Source: Yoonia litorea
GTDB lineage: Bacteria; Pseudomonadota; Alphaproteobacteria; Rhodobacterales; Rhodobacteraceae
Reading direction: 5' to 3'
DNA length: 64,000 bases
NCBI RefSeq assembly: GCF_900114675.1
Contig: NZ_FOZM01000001.1
Location: forward strand, 1,798,001 to 1,862,000
The position numbers and the translations under genes were made by a program. Below are positions 44,566 to 53,011 of this stretch, piece after piece. Each line of letters begins with the position of its first letter. Positions within the stretch are counted from its first letter, which is position 1. Below the pieces are notes generated by a model. The model was not told the origin of the DNA. It did no database searches and worked only from the letters and a program-made list of their open reading frames with translations.

Positions 44566-45450
44566 ATGAGTTTGCGCCCCCAGAATCCCCCTGTTGCCGT
44601 TGCCTTCATGCTGACGGCGACCGCGTTTATCGCGGCGACGATGCTGTTTGCAAAATCGCTGGGGACGGAGACGCTCGGTCCCCCGCTGCACCCGCTACAG
44701 ATCAGTCACGGACGCTTTCTGTTCGCCTTTCTGACCATCGCGACGATGGCGGCTGTCCTGCGCCCTCGGATCAGCCGACCGCATTTCGGTTTGCACATCG
44801 GGCGGACCTTGTTCGGGTGGGGTGGCGTGACGCTGATGTTCGCAGCTGTCGCCTATATTCCGCTTTCGGATGCCACGGCGATCAGCTTTCTAAATCCAGT
44901 CTTCGGTATGTTGCTGGCCATCCCGCTTTTGGGTGAACGCGTTGGGCCGTGGCGCTGGTTTGCCGCCTTCACCGCGCTACTCGGTGCGCTTGTCTTGCTG
45001 CGCCCTGGCCCTGACAGTTTTCAACTGGCGGGGCTGCTGGCGCTGGGTGCGGCGGTTGTCATGGGCATGGAGCTGATCTTCATCAAGAAGCTTGCCAACC
45101 GCGAGGGGCCTTTTCAGATCCTGCTGGTCAACAACACCATTGGTCTGGTCATCGCCACCGTCGCGGTGCTGCCTGTCTGGGTCATGCCGACACCTGCACA
45201 ATGGGCAGCCCTAGCAGGTCTGGGAATGCTGATGGCTGCGGCGCAGGCGTGTTTTGTGAACGCCATGGCGCGGGCGGATGCCAGCTTCATCACGCCTTTC
45301 AGCTATATCACGCTTGTGTTCGCGAGCCTTTATGACCTGCTGATCTTTGATGTTGTCCCCGATGCGGTCAGCATTTCAGGGGCCGCGATCATTCTGGGCG
45401 GCGCGTCCTTGCTTGCATGGCGGGAACGGCGGGCGAAAGCGGCGTCCTGA
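44566..45450 (+). CDS. EamA/DMT-family transporter 2
   Basis: 294-aa inner-membrane protein with about ten helices in two EamA repeats (SDATAISFLNPVFGMLLAIP is the typical end of the first half; ISGAAIILGGASLLAWRERR ends the second). It follows the propeller gene by 39 bp. Substrate unknown. It is not closely alike to the other DMT transporter at 10640. Confidence 0.88.
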   Translation: MSLRPQNPPVAVAFMLTATAFIAATMLFAKSLGTETLGPPLHPLQISHGRFLFAFLTIATMAAVLRPRISRPHFGLHIGRTLFGWGGVTLMFAAVAYIPLSDATAISFLNPVFGMLLAIPLLGERVGPWRWFAAFTALLGALVLLRPGPDSFQLAGLLALGAAVVMGMELIFIKKLANREGPFQILLVNNTIGLVIATVAVLPVWVMPTPAQWAALAGLGMLMAAAQACFVNAMARADASFITPFSYITLVFASLYDLLIFDVVPDAVSISGAAIILGGASLLAWRERRAKAAS

Positions 45451-45503
45451 GACTGCACCAATACGGTCAAAATCAAGCCATGTTTCTGCTTTAGGCGCAA
45501 AGC

Positions 45504-45917
45504 ATGAGCGATACGTTCGAATACCGCCACAAGCCCAAGCGGCCCGTGGTCTGGTTGGCGGCTGCCATGGCAGTGGCCATTGCCGTCATGGTTGTCGCAC
45601 TCGATCTGCAGCAGCTGATTTGGCTGAGTGTTCTTTTCATCGCGATCACGGTCGGCTGGCTGATGCCGCGCCGCCCCGTTTACGGGATCAAACTGGACGG
45701 TGACCATCTGACACTTGCGGCATGGCGCAAACCGCGTCCCGTACCTCTGGACCGGATCGCCTATCTGCAAGCGGCAGAAACATCCGATGAGATCAGCTAT
45801 GTCATCGTCTATCGTGATGGAGAACAGGAAGGGGTCTTTCCGCTTGATCTGCCGGATGACGACACATTGGTCGAGGTGATGGCCGAGCGCGGGATTCCCG
45901 TCAGAGGGCCACTTTAG
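45504..45917 (+). CDS. Small membrane protein with PH-like tail, unknown
   Basis: 137 aa. Two close hydrophobic helices (VVWLAAAMAVAIAVMVVAL and LIWLSVLFIAITVGWLMP) are followed by a soluble strand-rich part (YGIKLDGDHLTLAAWRKPRP) reminiscent of bacterial PH-like domains (YdbS/YcxB type). ATG 45504 is kept; the ribosome site is weak. Its last 4 bases overlap, convergently, the ABC permease stop. Confidence 0.7.
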   Translation: MSDTFEYRHKPKRPVVWLAAAMAVAIAVMVVALDLQQLIWLSVLFIAITVGWLMPRRPVYGIKLDGDHLTLAAWRKPRPVPLDRIAYLQAAETSDEISYVIVYRDGEQEGVFPLDLPDDDTLVEVMAERGIPVRGPL

Positions 45918-46717
45918 GCTTTGAGACGGTAGCCGCTGTGCATCCAGCGCAGGCAGATGCCCACAACGACCAGACATGCCGCCAGCACCACAGCAAGCCC
46001 CACCCATGGGCTGCTGTCACTCACGCCAATCATGCCAAAGCGCACGCCGTCGATAATATAGAAGAACGGATTGGCATGGCTGAGTGTTTGCATGAGAGGT
46101 GGCAAAGCCTCGATCGAATAGAATGTCCCTGACAGAAACGCCAATGGCGTGATCAGAAAATTCGAAATCGCAGAAAGCTGATCAAACTTGTTGGCAAAGA
46201 TGCCAGCGATCAGACCCAGACCGCCCATCAGGACTGACCCCAGAAAAACAAAAGTGATCACCCAGAGCGGCGATTGGACACCCACACCAAGCAAAAGCGC
46301 AGCACCGATCGCGATCACAATGGCAACAAGTGCGCCCCGCGCCACCGCACCTCCGAGATAGCCTGTCACAAGTTCCCCAGCCGAAAGCGGCGGCATCAGC
46401 GTATCGACGATATTTCCCTGCACCTTGGCAGAGGCGAGGCTTGAAGAGGTATTGGCAAAGGCGTTCTGGATGACCGTCATGGTCAAGATACCTGGCGTCA
46501 GAAACGTCATGAAATCCACGCCCATCACATCGCCCCTTTGCGGACCAATCGCGATGGTGAAGATCATCAGGAAAAGCCCTGCATTGATGAGAGGTGCCAT
46601 CACGGTTTGTGACCAGACATTCATAAAGCGGCTGATCTCGCGCCGGACCAGTGTCCAGGTGCCCAGCCAGTTGACGCGTCCAAAGCGACGCACGCCCATT
46701 TGTGTCTGATCTTGCAT
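45914..46717 (-). CDS. ABC-2 type transporter permease
   Basis: 267 aa with six hydrophobic segments and the ABC-2 pattern: TLVRREISRFMNVWSQTVMAPL at the start, and the FLSGTFYSIEALPPLMQTLSHANPFFY segment, described in part, near the end. Such permeases export polysaccharide, lipid or drug. No ATP-binding subunit gene is adjacent, so it must work with a partner encoded elsewhere. ATG 46717 follows GAGGGACC; the longer upstream frame is non-coding. It is divergent from gcrA. Confidence 0.88.
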   Translation of the reverse strand: MQDQTQMGVRRFGRVNWLGTWTLVRREISRFMNVWSQTVMAPLINAGLFLMIFTIAIGPQRGDVMGVDFMTFLTPGILTMTVIQNAFANTSSSLASAKVQGNIVDTLMPPLSAGELVTGYLGGAVARGALVAIVIAIGAALLLGVGVQSPLWVITFVFLGSVLMGGLGLIAGIFANKFDQLSAISNFLITPLAFLSGTFYSIEALPPLMQTLSHANPFFYIIDGVRFGMIGVSDSSPWVGLAVVLAACLVVVGICLRWMHSGYRLKA

Positions 46718-46898
46718 GATGGTCCCTCTTCTTGGCCCAGACATAGCGAACCACACCGAAATGACCAGCCATCGCGAGACGGGCAAGAAAACCGCCGCGC
46801 TCGCCTTCACATCACCGCGCGCAATGACTAATATGCTGTGGATGCAAAAGACGGCGCCTGCCTGAAGGCTTGGGCGCAAGAGACGCAAAGGAACGTAT

Positions 46899-47489
46899 AT
46901 GTCCTGGACTGACGAGCGCGTTGAGACGCTCAAAAAGATGTGGGGCGAGGGCCAGTCGGCCAGCCAGATCGCCAAGGAACTCGGTGGCGTGACACGCAAT
47001 GCCGTGATCGGCAAGGTGCACCGTCTTGGCCTATCGAACCGTGCAGGCTCAGGTGGCTCTGCCGCCAAAGCTGCGCCCAAGGAAAAGCCGGCAGCGGCAG
47101 CCAAGGCACCTGCCAAACCGAAGCCCGCGCCAAAGGCCGCCGCACCTGCGCCGGAAAAGAAGGAAGAGCCGGAACTCGACGAGAACGGTATCCCGATTTC
47201 TGCCGCGCGCCGCGCGATTATTCCTGCAGGGCAGCCGTTGCCTCCGCAGCCATCGGCCAATGAAATCAGCCCCGAGGCGCTTGCCAAGGTCAACGAGGTC
47301 GAAAAGTCAGCTAAAAAGCTCACTTTGATGGAACTGACGGAAAAGACATGCAAATGGCCTGTTGGCGATCCTGCGACAGATGACTTCTGGTTCTGCGGTC
47401 TGGCAGTGCAGCAAGGCAAACCCTATTGCGAGGCTCATGTCGGCGTGGCTTTCCAGCCGATGTCGTCGCGCCGCGACAGACGCCGCTGA
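46899..47489 (+). CDS. gcrA: GcrA family cell-cycle regulator
   Basis: Sigma-70 cofactor that in alphaproteobacteria activates methylated (CcrM-marked) promoters in the cell cycle. 196 aa. MSWTDERVETLKKMWGEG and SQIAKELGGVTRNAVIGKVHRLGL form the DNA-binding end, then a long Ala/Pro/Lys-rich linker (AAKAPAKPKPAPKAAAPAPEK), and a C-terminal domain with CKWPVGDPATDDFWFCG. ATG follows GGAACG. A strong terminator follows. A TAATAT near 46830 could be its -10 element. Confidence 0.93.
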   Translation: MSWTDERVETLKKMWGEGQSASQIAKELGGVTRNAVIGKVHRLGLSNRAGSGGSAAKAAPKEKPAAAAKAPAKPKPAPKAAAPAPEKKEEPELDENGIPISAARRAIIPAGQPLPPQPSANEISPEALAKVNEVEKSAKKLTLMELTEKTCKWPVGDPATDDFWFCGLAVQQGKPYCEAHVGVAFQPMSSRRDRRR

Positions 47490-47507
47490 TCAGGTCAAAA
47501 ATGATGC

Positions 47508-47534
47508 AAAGCCGCCCTTTGGGGCGGCTTTTTT
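47508..47534 (+). terminator. Rho-independent terminator after gcrA
   Basis: Ten-base-pair stem (AAAGCCGCCC with GGGCGGCTTT), TTTG loop, then TTT. Confidence 0.88.
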
Positions 47535-47623
47535 GCTTTCGCGGGCATGCAGACCGCAGCAGGTGTTGATGTGACAAAAGTCGTGCCCACATGACAGGCA
47601 AGCACAGCAAAAGGATAGATCAC

Positions 47624-48394
47624 ATGCCAAACACTGCACTTGTCACAGGGGCGTCCTCGGGGATCGGGCGCGAAATTGCCCGCTATCATGCGAAGCGGGG
47701 CGGTGATCTGATCATCACGGCGCGCCGCGCTGATGAATTGTCAGCCCTGAAAGAGGAACTTGAACGCGATCACGAAGTCTCCGTAACCACCATTCCGCTC
47801 GATCTGGGTGCCGAGGGCGGCGCGCAAGCCCTTTATGACGCCACTGCAGGAGCCGAAATCAACATTCTGGTCAACAATGCAGGCTTTGGCGGACAGGGAG
47901 CGTTTCTCGCCCGTGATCTGGACAAGGATCTGGCGATGATCGACCTGAACGTGAAGGCTCTTGTCACCTTGTGCCATCTGGTCGGCAACGACATGGTTGC
48001 ACGTGGTTCTGGCAAGATCCTCAACGTAAGCTCGACCGCGAGCTATATGCCAGGGCCGTTGCAGGCCACCTATTTCGCAACCAAGGCCTATGTCAGCAGC
48101 TTCAGTCAGGCACTGGACGCTGAGATCCGCGAGAAAGGCGTGACCGTCACCGCGCTTGAGCCGGGCTATGTGGAGACCGAGTTTGCCCAAAGCGCCGATC
48201 TGGAAGGCACCGGATTGACGGCGCAAAAAGGTGCGACACCGCAGGCTGTCGCCAAATTCGGCTATGACGCCATGCGCCGTGGTGAGTTGCGCGCCGTCAA
48301 CGACGGCAAATTGCGGTTCATGCTGAACTGGATCATGCCGTTCCTGCCAAGGCGGACCGCGTTGAACATGATCAAGAAGATGCAGTCCAAGTAA
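47624..48394 (+). CDS. SDR family NAD(P)-dependent oxidoreductase
   Basis: 256 aa classical short-chain dehydrogenase. VTGASSGIGREIARYHAKR is the cofactor loop (TGxxxGIG), NNAG the structural motif, and the catalytic triad is Ser in VSSTASY, Tyr and Lys in YFATKAYV (YxxxK). No Asp/Arg tells NAD from NADP cleanly, although ARR after strand 2 favours NADP. ATG 47624 has AAAGGATA ahead. Ends in a basic IKKMQSK tail. Substrate unknown. Confidence 0.92.
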   Translation: MPNTALVTGASSGIGREIARYHAKRGGDLIITARRADELSALKEELERDHEVSVTTIPLDLGAEGGAQALYDATAGAEINILVNNAGFGGQGAFLARDLDKDLAMIDLNVKALVTLCHLVGNDMVARGSGKILNVSSTASYMPGPLQATYFATKAYVSSFSQALDAEIREKGVTVTALEPGYVETEFAQSADLEGTGLTAQKGATPQAVAKFGYDAMRRGELRAVNDGKLRFMLNWIMPFLPRRTALNMIKKMQSK

Positions 48395-48482
48395 GGCACG
48401 ACAGCACTGGCAACGGTGATGGCTGCGCGGGCAGCCATCGCAGCCGCTTCCCAACGCCCCGACCCCGCGCTATATGCGCGCC

Positions 48483-49895
48483 ATGACACAGAACCCGACG
48501 CCGCCCAATCTGGGACCCCGCCCCGATCTTGCTCCTAAAGCGCAACTGACCGACGCCCCGCGCGACGGGCAACCGACCATTGGCATGGTCTCGCTTGGCT
48601 GTCCGAAAGCTTTGGTCGATAGCGAGCGCATCCTGACAAGGCTGCGGGCCGAGGGTTATGCGATTTCGCCCGACTATGCAGGGGCCGAGGCGGTCATTGT
48701 GAACACCTGCGGGTTCCTCGACAGTGCCAAGGCTGAAAGCCTCGATGCCATCGGCGAGGCACTGAAAGAGAACGGCAAGGTCATTGTCACTGGCTGTCTG
48801 GGGGCCGAGCCCGACTACATCCGCGAACACCACCCCCAGATCCTCGCCGTGACAGGCCCGCATCAATACGAACAGGTGCTGGATGCCGTGCATGGTGTTG
48901 TCCCGCCGGCACCTGATCCGTTTATTGACCTGCTGCCTGCCAGCGGTGTCACCCTCACCCCGCGCCACTACAGCTATCTGAAGATTTCAGAGGGGTGTAA
49001 CCACAAGTGCAAGTTCTGCGTCATCCCCGACATGCGCGGGCGTCTGGCCAGCCGTCCGGCTCATGCAGTCCTGCGCGAGGCGGAAAAGCTGGTCGAGGCT
49101 GGCGTTAAGGAACTGCTAGTCATCTCTCAGGACACCAGCGCCTATGGTCTGGACCGCAAGTATGACCTGAACCCATGGAAAGGCGGCGAGGTGCGCAGCC
49201 ATATCACCGACCTCACCCGCGAGTTGGGGCGGTTGGGTGCTTGGGTGCGCCTGCACTACGTCTACCCCTACCCCCATGTGCGCGAGCTGATCCCGCTGAT
49301 GGCGGACCCCGCGAACGGAGTCCTTCCCTATCTCGACATCCCCTTCCAGCACGCACACCCTGACGTGCTGCGGCGCATGGCGCGGCCTGCGGCGGCAGCG
49401 AAGACCCTGGACGAAATCGCTCGCTGGCGCGCCGATTGCCCCGATATCACGCTGCGGTCCACCTTCATCGTCGGCTATCCGGGCGAGACCGAAGCCGAGT
49501 TCCAGCATCTGCTCGACTGGCTGGACGAGGCGCAACTGGATCGCGTGGGCTGCTTCCAATACGAAAACGTCGCCGGCGCGCGTTCAAACACCCTGCCAGA
49601 CCATGTGCCCGCCGAGGTCAAACAGGAACGGTGGGAGCGGTTCATGGAGAAATCGCAGGCCATCTCCGAGGCAAAACTGGCCGCGAAACTGGGCAAGACG
49701 CTGGAAGTGATTGTGGACGACATCGACGAGGACGGTGTGGCCACCTGCCGGACATGGGCCGACGCGCCAGAGATCGACGGGAACCTGTTTATTGACGAGG
49801 GAACCGAGGGGTTGAGCGTGGGGGATGTGGTGCAAGTGACCGTCGATGAGGCGGGGGAGTATGATTTATGGGCTTGCTTGGCTTCCCGGAAATGA
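48483..49895 (+). CDS. rimO: Ribosomal protein S12 methylthiotransferase
   Basis: Radical-SAM enzyme adding a methylthio group to Asp of ribosomal protein S12. 470 aa: N-terminal domain with cysteines in [17 protein letters not shown] and TGCLGAEPD for the auxiliary cluster, CNHKCKFC (CX3CX2C) for the SAM cluster, and a C-terminal TRAM domain. ATG 48483 was chosen; 48474 is possible. The stop codon lies inside the first REP-like palindrome (49889-49911), so the end of the message could fold over the stop. Confidence 0.95.
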   Translation: MTQNPTPPNLGPRPDLAPKAQLTDAPRDGQPTIGMVSLGCPKALVDSERILTRLRAEGYAISPDYAGAEAVIVNTCGFLDSAKAESLDAIGEALKENGKVIVTGCLGAEPDYIREHHPQILAVTGPHQYEQVLDAVHGVVPPAPDPFIDLLPASGVTLTPRHYSYLKISEGCNHKCKFCVIPDMRGRLASRPAHAVLREAEKLVEAGVKELLVISQDTSAYGLDRKYDLNPWKGGEVRSHITDLTRELGRLGAWVRLHYVYPYPHVRELIPLMADPANGVLPYLDIPFQHAHPDVLRRMARPAAAAKTLDEIARWRADCPDITLRSTFIVGYPGETEAEFQHLLDWLDEAQLDRVGCFQYENVAGARSNTLPDHVPAEVKQERWERFMEKSQAISEAKLAAKLGKTLEVIVDDIDEDGVATCRTWADAPEIDGNLFIDEGTEGLSVGDVVQVTVDEAGEYDLWACLASRK

Positions 49896-49986
49896 TCCAG
49901 TGGATCATTTCGCCAAGCAAGGGGCGGAGCCCTAGCGGGTAAAGAAACGATCCGGGGGATCGTTTCCCGCGTTGACGGGCGGAGCC
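49889..49986. repeat. Tandemly duplicated REP-like palindromic unit
   Basis: Two units with a period of 55 bp. Each is a palindrome (GAAATGATCCA-G-TGGATCATTTC at 49889-49911; GAAACGATCC-GGG-GGATCGTTTC at 49944-49966), then 10 bases, then GGGCGGAGCC (49922-49931 and 49977-49986). The stems differ by a paired T-A to C-G change, so base pairing was kept while sequence drifted. The second unit ends 1 bp before the stop of the orphan gene at 49988. Confidence 0.75.
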
Positions 49987-49987
49987 T

Positions 49988-50578
49988 TCACACTGACGGA
50001 CGTCCTTCGCTTGACCCAAGTAACGTTAGGCTATGACCACCCGAAGTGAGCGTTTCGTGAAGCTCAATTCCCGCCGCCGATAACAAAACTTCCCACAGTT
50101 TATCTTCATCTTCTCTGCATCGGTTCATAAAGTCCTGCTGAACTGATTTCTCCCACTGCGCTTGTAGCGCATCCCAGACTTCTGGTTCTACGTCGGTGAC
50201 TTTGGTCTCATCGACAATTTCTGGTTTGCCGTGTGCAAGCGTGTCGCGAAATCGCTTCAATTGTGCAATTGTCTGTAGCGGCCGCTGTGACCAGTCGATT
50301 TCTAGACCCAATGTCTTTTTGAGCAAGTCGATCTTTTCGCGCAGATTGGCTCTTTCGGGCCAACCATCTTGTAATGTCTTCCAGCCGATGAAGTTCACCT
50401 TCGCTTCAACGCTGAATGCGCAAAAGACAAGTGCTGCCATCATGTCCAGTGCACAGCCTTCGCGCTCTCCTGTCTCAATTTTGTTGTTTGCCACACCTTG
50501 GAAATGCCAAGCACAGGTCGATAGTTCATTGTGAATAAAGCGCTCTGCAGTTGTTCGGACTTCATATTTTTTGGTCAA
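49988..50578 (-). CDS. Orphan HEPN-like protein, candidate RNase
   Basis: 196 aa, AT-richer than its surroundings, no close family recognised. RFRDTLAHGKPE holds Arg111-x4-His116, the RxxxxH catalytic motif of HEPN RNases found in toxins and defence systems; the upstream helix (REKIDLLKKTLGLEIDW) and the hydrophobic N-terminal helix (DMMAALVFCAFSVEAKVNFI) fit the all-helical HEPN fold. GTG/ATG: ATG 50578 follows no clear ribosome site. It lies alone between REP-like repeats, without a visible MNT nucleotidyltransferase partner. The HEPN call rests on motif and helix order only. Confidence 0.7.
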   Translation of the reverse strand: MTKKYEVRTTAERFIHNELSTCAWHFQGVANNKIETGEREGCALDMMAALVFCAFSVEAKVNFIGWKTLQDGWPERANLREKIDLLKKTLGLEIDWSQRPLQTIAQLKRFRDTLAHGKPEIVDETKVTDVEPEVWDALQAQWEKSVQQDFMNRCREDEDKLWEVLLSAAGIELHETLTSGGHSLTLLGSSEGRPSV

Positions 50579-50823
50579 ACGTAGACTCCGTGTTTCTCAT
50601 TCTCTCTTGGCACAACTTTATATCCTCGCCCGGCATCGCCGGGCAGCGCCCGGACCTCCCCCATGGGGAGGGCGCTCTTGCAACCTAGCACGCTGCGGAT
50701 CGCTTGATCATTGTTGTGCTGCCCCACACTGCGGAAAAGGTGCTGCGCCCGCCCCGAGGTCCGCGCCCTGCCCTCTGCTGCGCTCCACCTCAGACGCCCC
50801 CGGAACTCCGCCCGTCTGACCCT

Positions 50824-50846
50824 CAAACCTTCCACCGGACGGTTTG
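50824..50846. repeat. REP-like palindrome in a repeat-rich gap
   Basis: CAAACCTTCC-ACC-GGACGGTTTG, imperfect by one pair. It lies in the 315-bp gap 50579-50893, which holds no gene but has other repeats: a GCCCGGC-ATC-GCCGGGC hairpin near 50630, a CCTCCCC/GGGGAGG hairpin near 50655, and a direct repeat of GGTCCGCGCCCTGCCCTC at about 50758 and 50867. Confidence 0.55.
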
Positions 50847-50893
50847 CGAGACGGGCCAAACCCCCTCGGTCCGCGCCCTGCCCTCGGTCGCAC

Positions 50894-51247
50894 TCAGGGC
50901 TTCACCTCATCCAAATAAACCCGCACCGCGTCCTGCACCCTGCGAAACCGATCCCCGCCCAGCTTCACCCCGCCGAACCAGCGCGTGACCACCACGATGT
51001 GCCCCTCCAGCCCTTCGCGTTCGAGCATCCGCAGGATCACCATGCCCGCCCCGGCCTCTCCGTCGTCGTTCTTGAGCGGGCCGTCAGGCAGCAGCACAGC
51101 CCATGTGTTGTGGGTCGCCTTGGCGAATTTCTTTTTCCGGCAGAGTTGTTTGACAAAAGCCCGCGCCTCTTCGGCGCTGCTGACAGGCCCGCCAGCGACC
51201 GCATATTTGGAGCCGCGGTCGCTGAGGGCATTTTCAATGATCTTCAG
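50894..51247 (-). CDS. IMPACT/YigZ family protein with CTG start
   Basis: 117 aa, complete IMPACT domain: SDRGSKYAVAGG, KATHNTWAVLLPDG, NDDGEAGAGMVILRML and VTRWFGGVKLGGDRFR are the family blocks. No ATG, GTG or TTG precedes the conserved N-terminus in frame; the only suitable codon is CTG 51247, with AGAGG five bases ahead, giving M-KIIENALSDRG as in related proteins. The preceding gene ends 15 bp upstream in the same frame. Bacterial members have unclear function, possibly in translation. The CTG start is inference. Confidence 0.85.
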   Translation of the reverse strand: MKIIENALSDRGSKYAVAGGPVSSAEEARAFVKQLCRKKKFAKATHNTWAVLLPDGPLKNDDGEAGAGMVILRMLEREGLEGHIVVVTRWFGGVKLGGDRFRRVQDAVRVYLDEVKP

Positions 51248-51262
51248 AGTGGCCTCTGACCT

Positions 51263-51493
51263 TTACGAGGTCACTTCGCGGACAGCGCTGTAGCTACAGC
51301 CCATCTTGCCGCCAGCGTGGGTAGTCATGTCGCTTTGTGCGGGGATTGCACAGGCGTTGGCTGCGCTATCCCAGGCAAACCCGTCAGGGCAGCTTTGGGT
51401 CTGGGCCACAGGCTCGGTTGGGATGGTAATCGTCGTCTCTTGGGCCTGCGCCGCAACAGGCAATAAAACAAAGGCAAGTACTGTAAGACGCAT
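51263..51493 (-). CDS. Small secreted protein with CxxGxxWDxxxxxC module
   Basis: 76 aa. A signal peptide MRLTVLAFVLLPVAAQA is followed by ETTITIPTEP and the motif CPDGFAWDSAANACAIP, then GGKMGCSYSAVREVTS. The CxxGxxWDxAxxxCxxP motif also appears in the TPR protein at 53012. ATG 51493 follows GGAGGACTTT. Four cysteines in total suggest disulfides in the periplasm. Not recognised. Confidence 0.75.
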   Translation of the reverse strand: MRLTVLAFVLLPVAAQAQETTITIPTEPVAQTQSCPDGFAWDSAANACAIPAQSDMTTHAGGKMGCSYSAVREVTS

Positions 51494-51639
51494 AAAGTCC
51501 TCCGTGCATTGCGAATGACGTAAGGTTAGCGTCCCCGCCCGACATTTCAAATGACGCAAAGTCGCAGGGTTTGCGCCATGTCAAGGCGCAGCCCTGCCAT
51601 CCGTGCTAGCCGTCCTGCAAACAGCAGATGGAGACGCAG

Positions 51640-52509
51640 ATGAAAGACGCCGTGATTGACGCCCCGCAAGCCGAACCGGTCCAAAAGCGCACCGTGCGCC
51701 GTTCCGCGAAACTGGCCCGCCGCCCTTACGAGGCCGAGAAGGCCCAACTGCAGGCAGAGCTGCTTAAGGTTCAGCTTTGGGCGCAAGAGACCGGGCAGCG
51801 CTTTGTCCTTTTGTTCGAAGGCCGCGATGCTGCCGGTAAGGGCGGCACGATCAAACGGTTCACCGAACACCTCAACCCGCGGGCGGCCCGTGTCGTGGCG
51901 CTGAACAAACCAACCGATGAGGAACGCGGCCAGTGGTATTTCCAGCGCTACATCGACCATCTGCCCACTTCGGGCGAAATGGTCCTTTATGACCGCAGTT
52001 GGTACAACCGCGCCGGTGTCGAACGTGTCATGGGTTTCTGCGAGCCTGAAGAATACCTCGAATTCATGCGCCAGACGCCAGAGCTTGAACGGATGCTGAC
52101 CCGCTCTGGCATCCGGCTTTACAAATACTGGTTCTCGGTCACGCAAAGTGAACAGAAGCGGCGCTTTGACAGCCGCGCCACCGATCCTTTGAAGCAATGG
52201 AAGCTGTCGCCCATCGACAAGGCCAGCCTAGATAAATGGGACGACTACACCGAGGCGAAAGAGGCGATGTTCTTTTACACCGACACAAAGGATGCGCCCT
52301 GGACGGTGGTCAAATCCAACGACAAGAAGCGCGCACGACTGAATTGTATGCGCCATTTCCTGTCAACGCTGGACTACCCCGGCAAGGATCTTGAGGTCGC
52401 CAAAGCGCCAGAGCCTGAGATCGTGGGCAGCGCCAAAAAGGTCGTTCACCATGCCGACCATATCCTCGGCACGGCGCTGCACCCTGACACGCGCCGCGTG
52501 AAAGCCTGA
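51640..52509 (+). CDS. ppk2: Polyphosphate kinase 2
   Basis: Transfers phosphate between polyphosphate and nucleotides. 289 aa. Walker A FEGRDAAGKGGTIKRF, the YDRSWYNRAGVERVMGF Walker B region, and the lid with KRRFDSRATDPLKQWKLS are diagnostic PPK2. ATG 51640 follows GGAGACGCAG; ATG 51628 is possible. A single-domain PPK2 class I of normal length. Nucleotide preference cannot be told. Confidence 0.95.
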   Translation: MKDAVIDAPQAEPVQKRTVRRSAKLARRPYEAEKAQLQAELLKVQLWAQETGQRFVLLFEGRDAAGKGGTIKRFTEHLNPRAARVVALNKPTDEERGQWYFQRYIDHLPTSGEMVLYDRSWYNRAGVERVMGFCEPEEYLEFMRQTPELERMLTRSGIRLYKYWFSVTQSEQKRRFDSRATDPLKQWKLSPIDKASLDKWDDYTEAKEAMFFYTDTKDAPWTVVKSNDKKRARLNCMRHFLSTLDYPGKDLEVAKAPEPEIVGSAKKVVHHADHILGTALHPDTRRVKA

Positions 52510-52609
52510 AGGCTGACGTGACATGGCTGCCGCGTTGGTCGCAAAGACGGCCAGTGCGGACAGCTTAAGGGTGCTTCTGTCAGTTTTCTGTTTGAAAAAC
52601 GCACAAGCG

Positions 52610-52645
52610 AAAGGGTGCCGCACGCTACAGCACCCTTTCTTTTGC
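52610..52645. terminator. Hairpin between ppk2 and the DUF6455 gene
   Basis: AAAGGGTGC with GCACCCTTT around an 11-base loop, followed on the plus strand by CTTTT. It lies about 100 bp behind ppk2 and 15 bp from the stop of the convergent DUF6455 gene, so it may serve either. Confidence 0.5.
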
Positions 52646-52659
52646 GCGATAGGTTACGG

Positions 52660-52914
52660 TCAGCCCGTTTTGAGCTCCGCGAATGTTTCGCGATTGACGC
52701 AATACTCAGGCGCTTCCCCCAAGCGCGGTGCATCCTGGAGCAGCCTGTCGCAACGGTCCACTTGTGTGCAGCCCCGGCAGCCTGTGATCATCGCGGCGTA
52801 GTCTTCGACCGTGATCGCACCGTCGTCCAACGCGTTCGACAGATTGACACGATTGGCTTTCGCCATCTTGATGACCCGCCAGAAATGATCTCTCGCATTG
52901 CCAAGCGTCTGCAT
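52660..52914 (-). CDS. DUF6455 family cysteine protein
   Basis: 84 aa. Four cysteines, CRGCTQVDRC followed by YCVN, occupy the family's conserved positions (Cys46, Cys49, Cys55, Cys72), suitable for a zinc or iron-sulfur site. An N-terminal helical region HFWRVIKMAKANRVNL and the ending ETFAELKTG match the DUF6455 group of Rhodobacteraceae. ATG 52914 follows GGAGGATAGCTC. Function unknown; a redox or DNA role has been guessed for similar proteins. Confidence 0.85.
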   Translation of the reverse strand: MQTLGNARDHFWRVIKMAKANRVNLSNALDDGAITVEDYAAMITGCRGCTQVDRCDRLLQDAPRLGEAPEYCVNRETFAELKTG

Positions 52915-53011
52915 GAGCTATCCTCCAAATGGTGTCATGACCCTAGCGGCGCTGTCAGGCACACGCCTTGCGCTGGATCAATCGCGTTTGGAAAATAAAC
53001 TTGATCTATGT

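Noticed and set aside
45914..47419. A 501-codon version of the ABC permease
   Set aside because: The extra 234 N-terminal codons run antisense to gcrA and are low-complexity; the permease starts at 46717 with a ribosome site.
48372..48968. A 198-codon minus-strand frame over the start of rimO
   Set aside because: It lies within and against rimO, has no motif, and rimO is fully supported.
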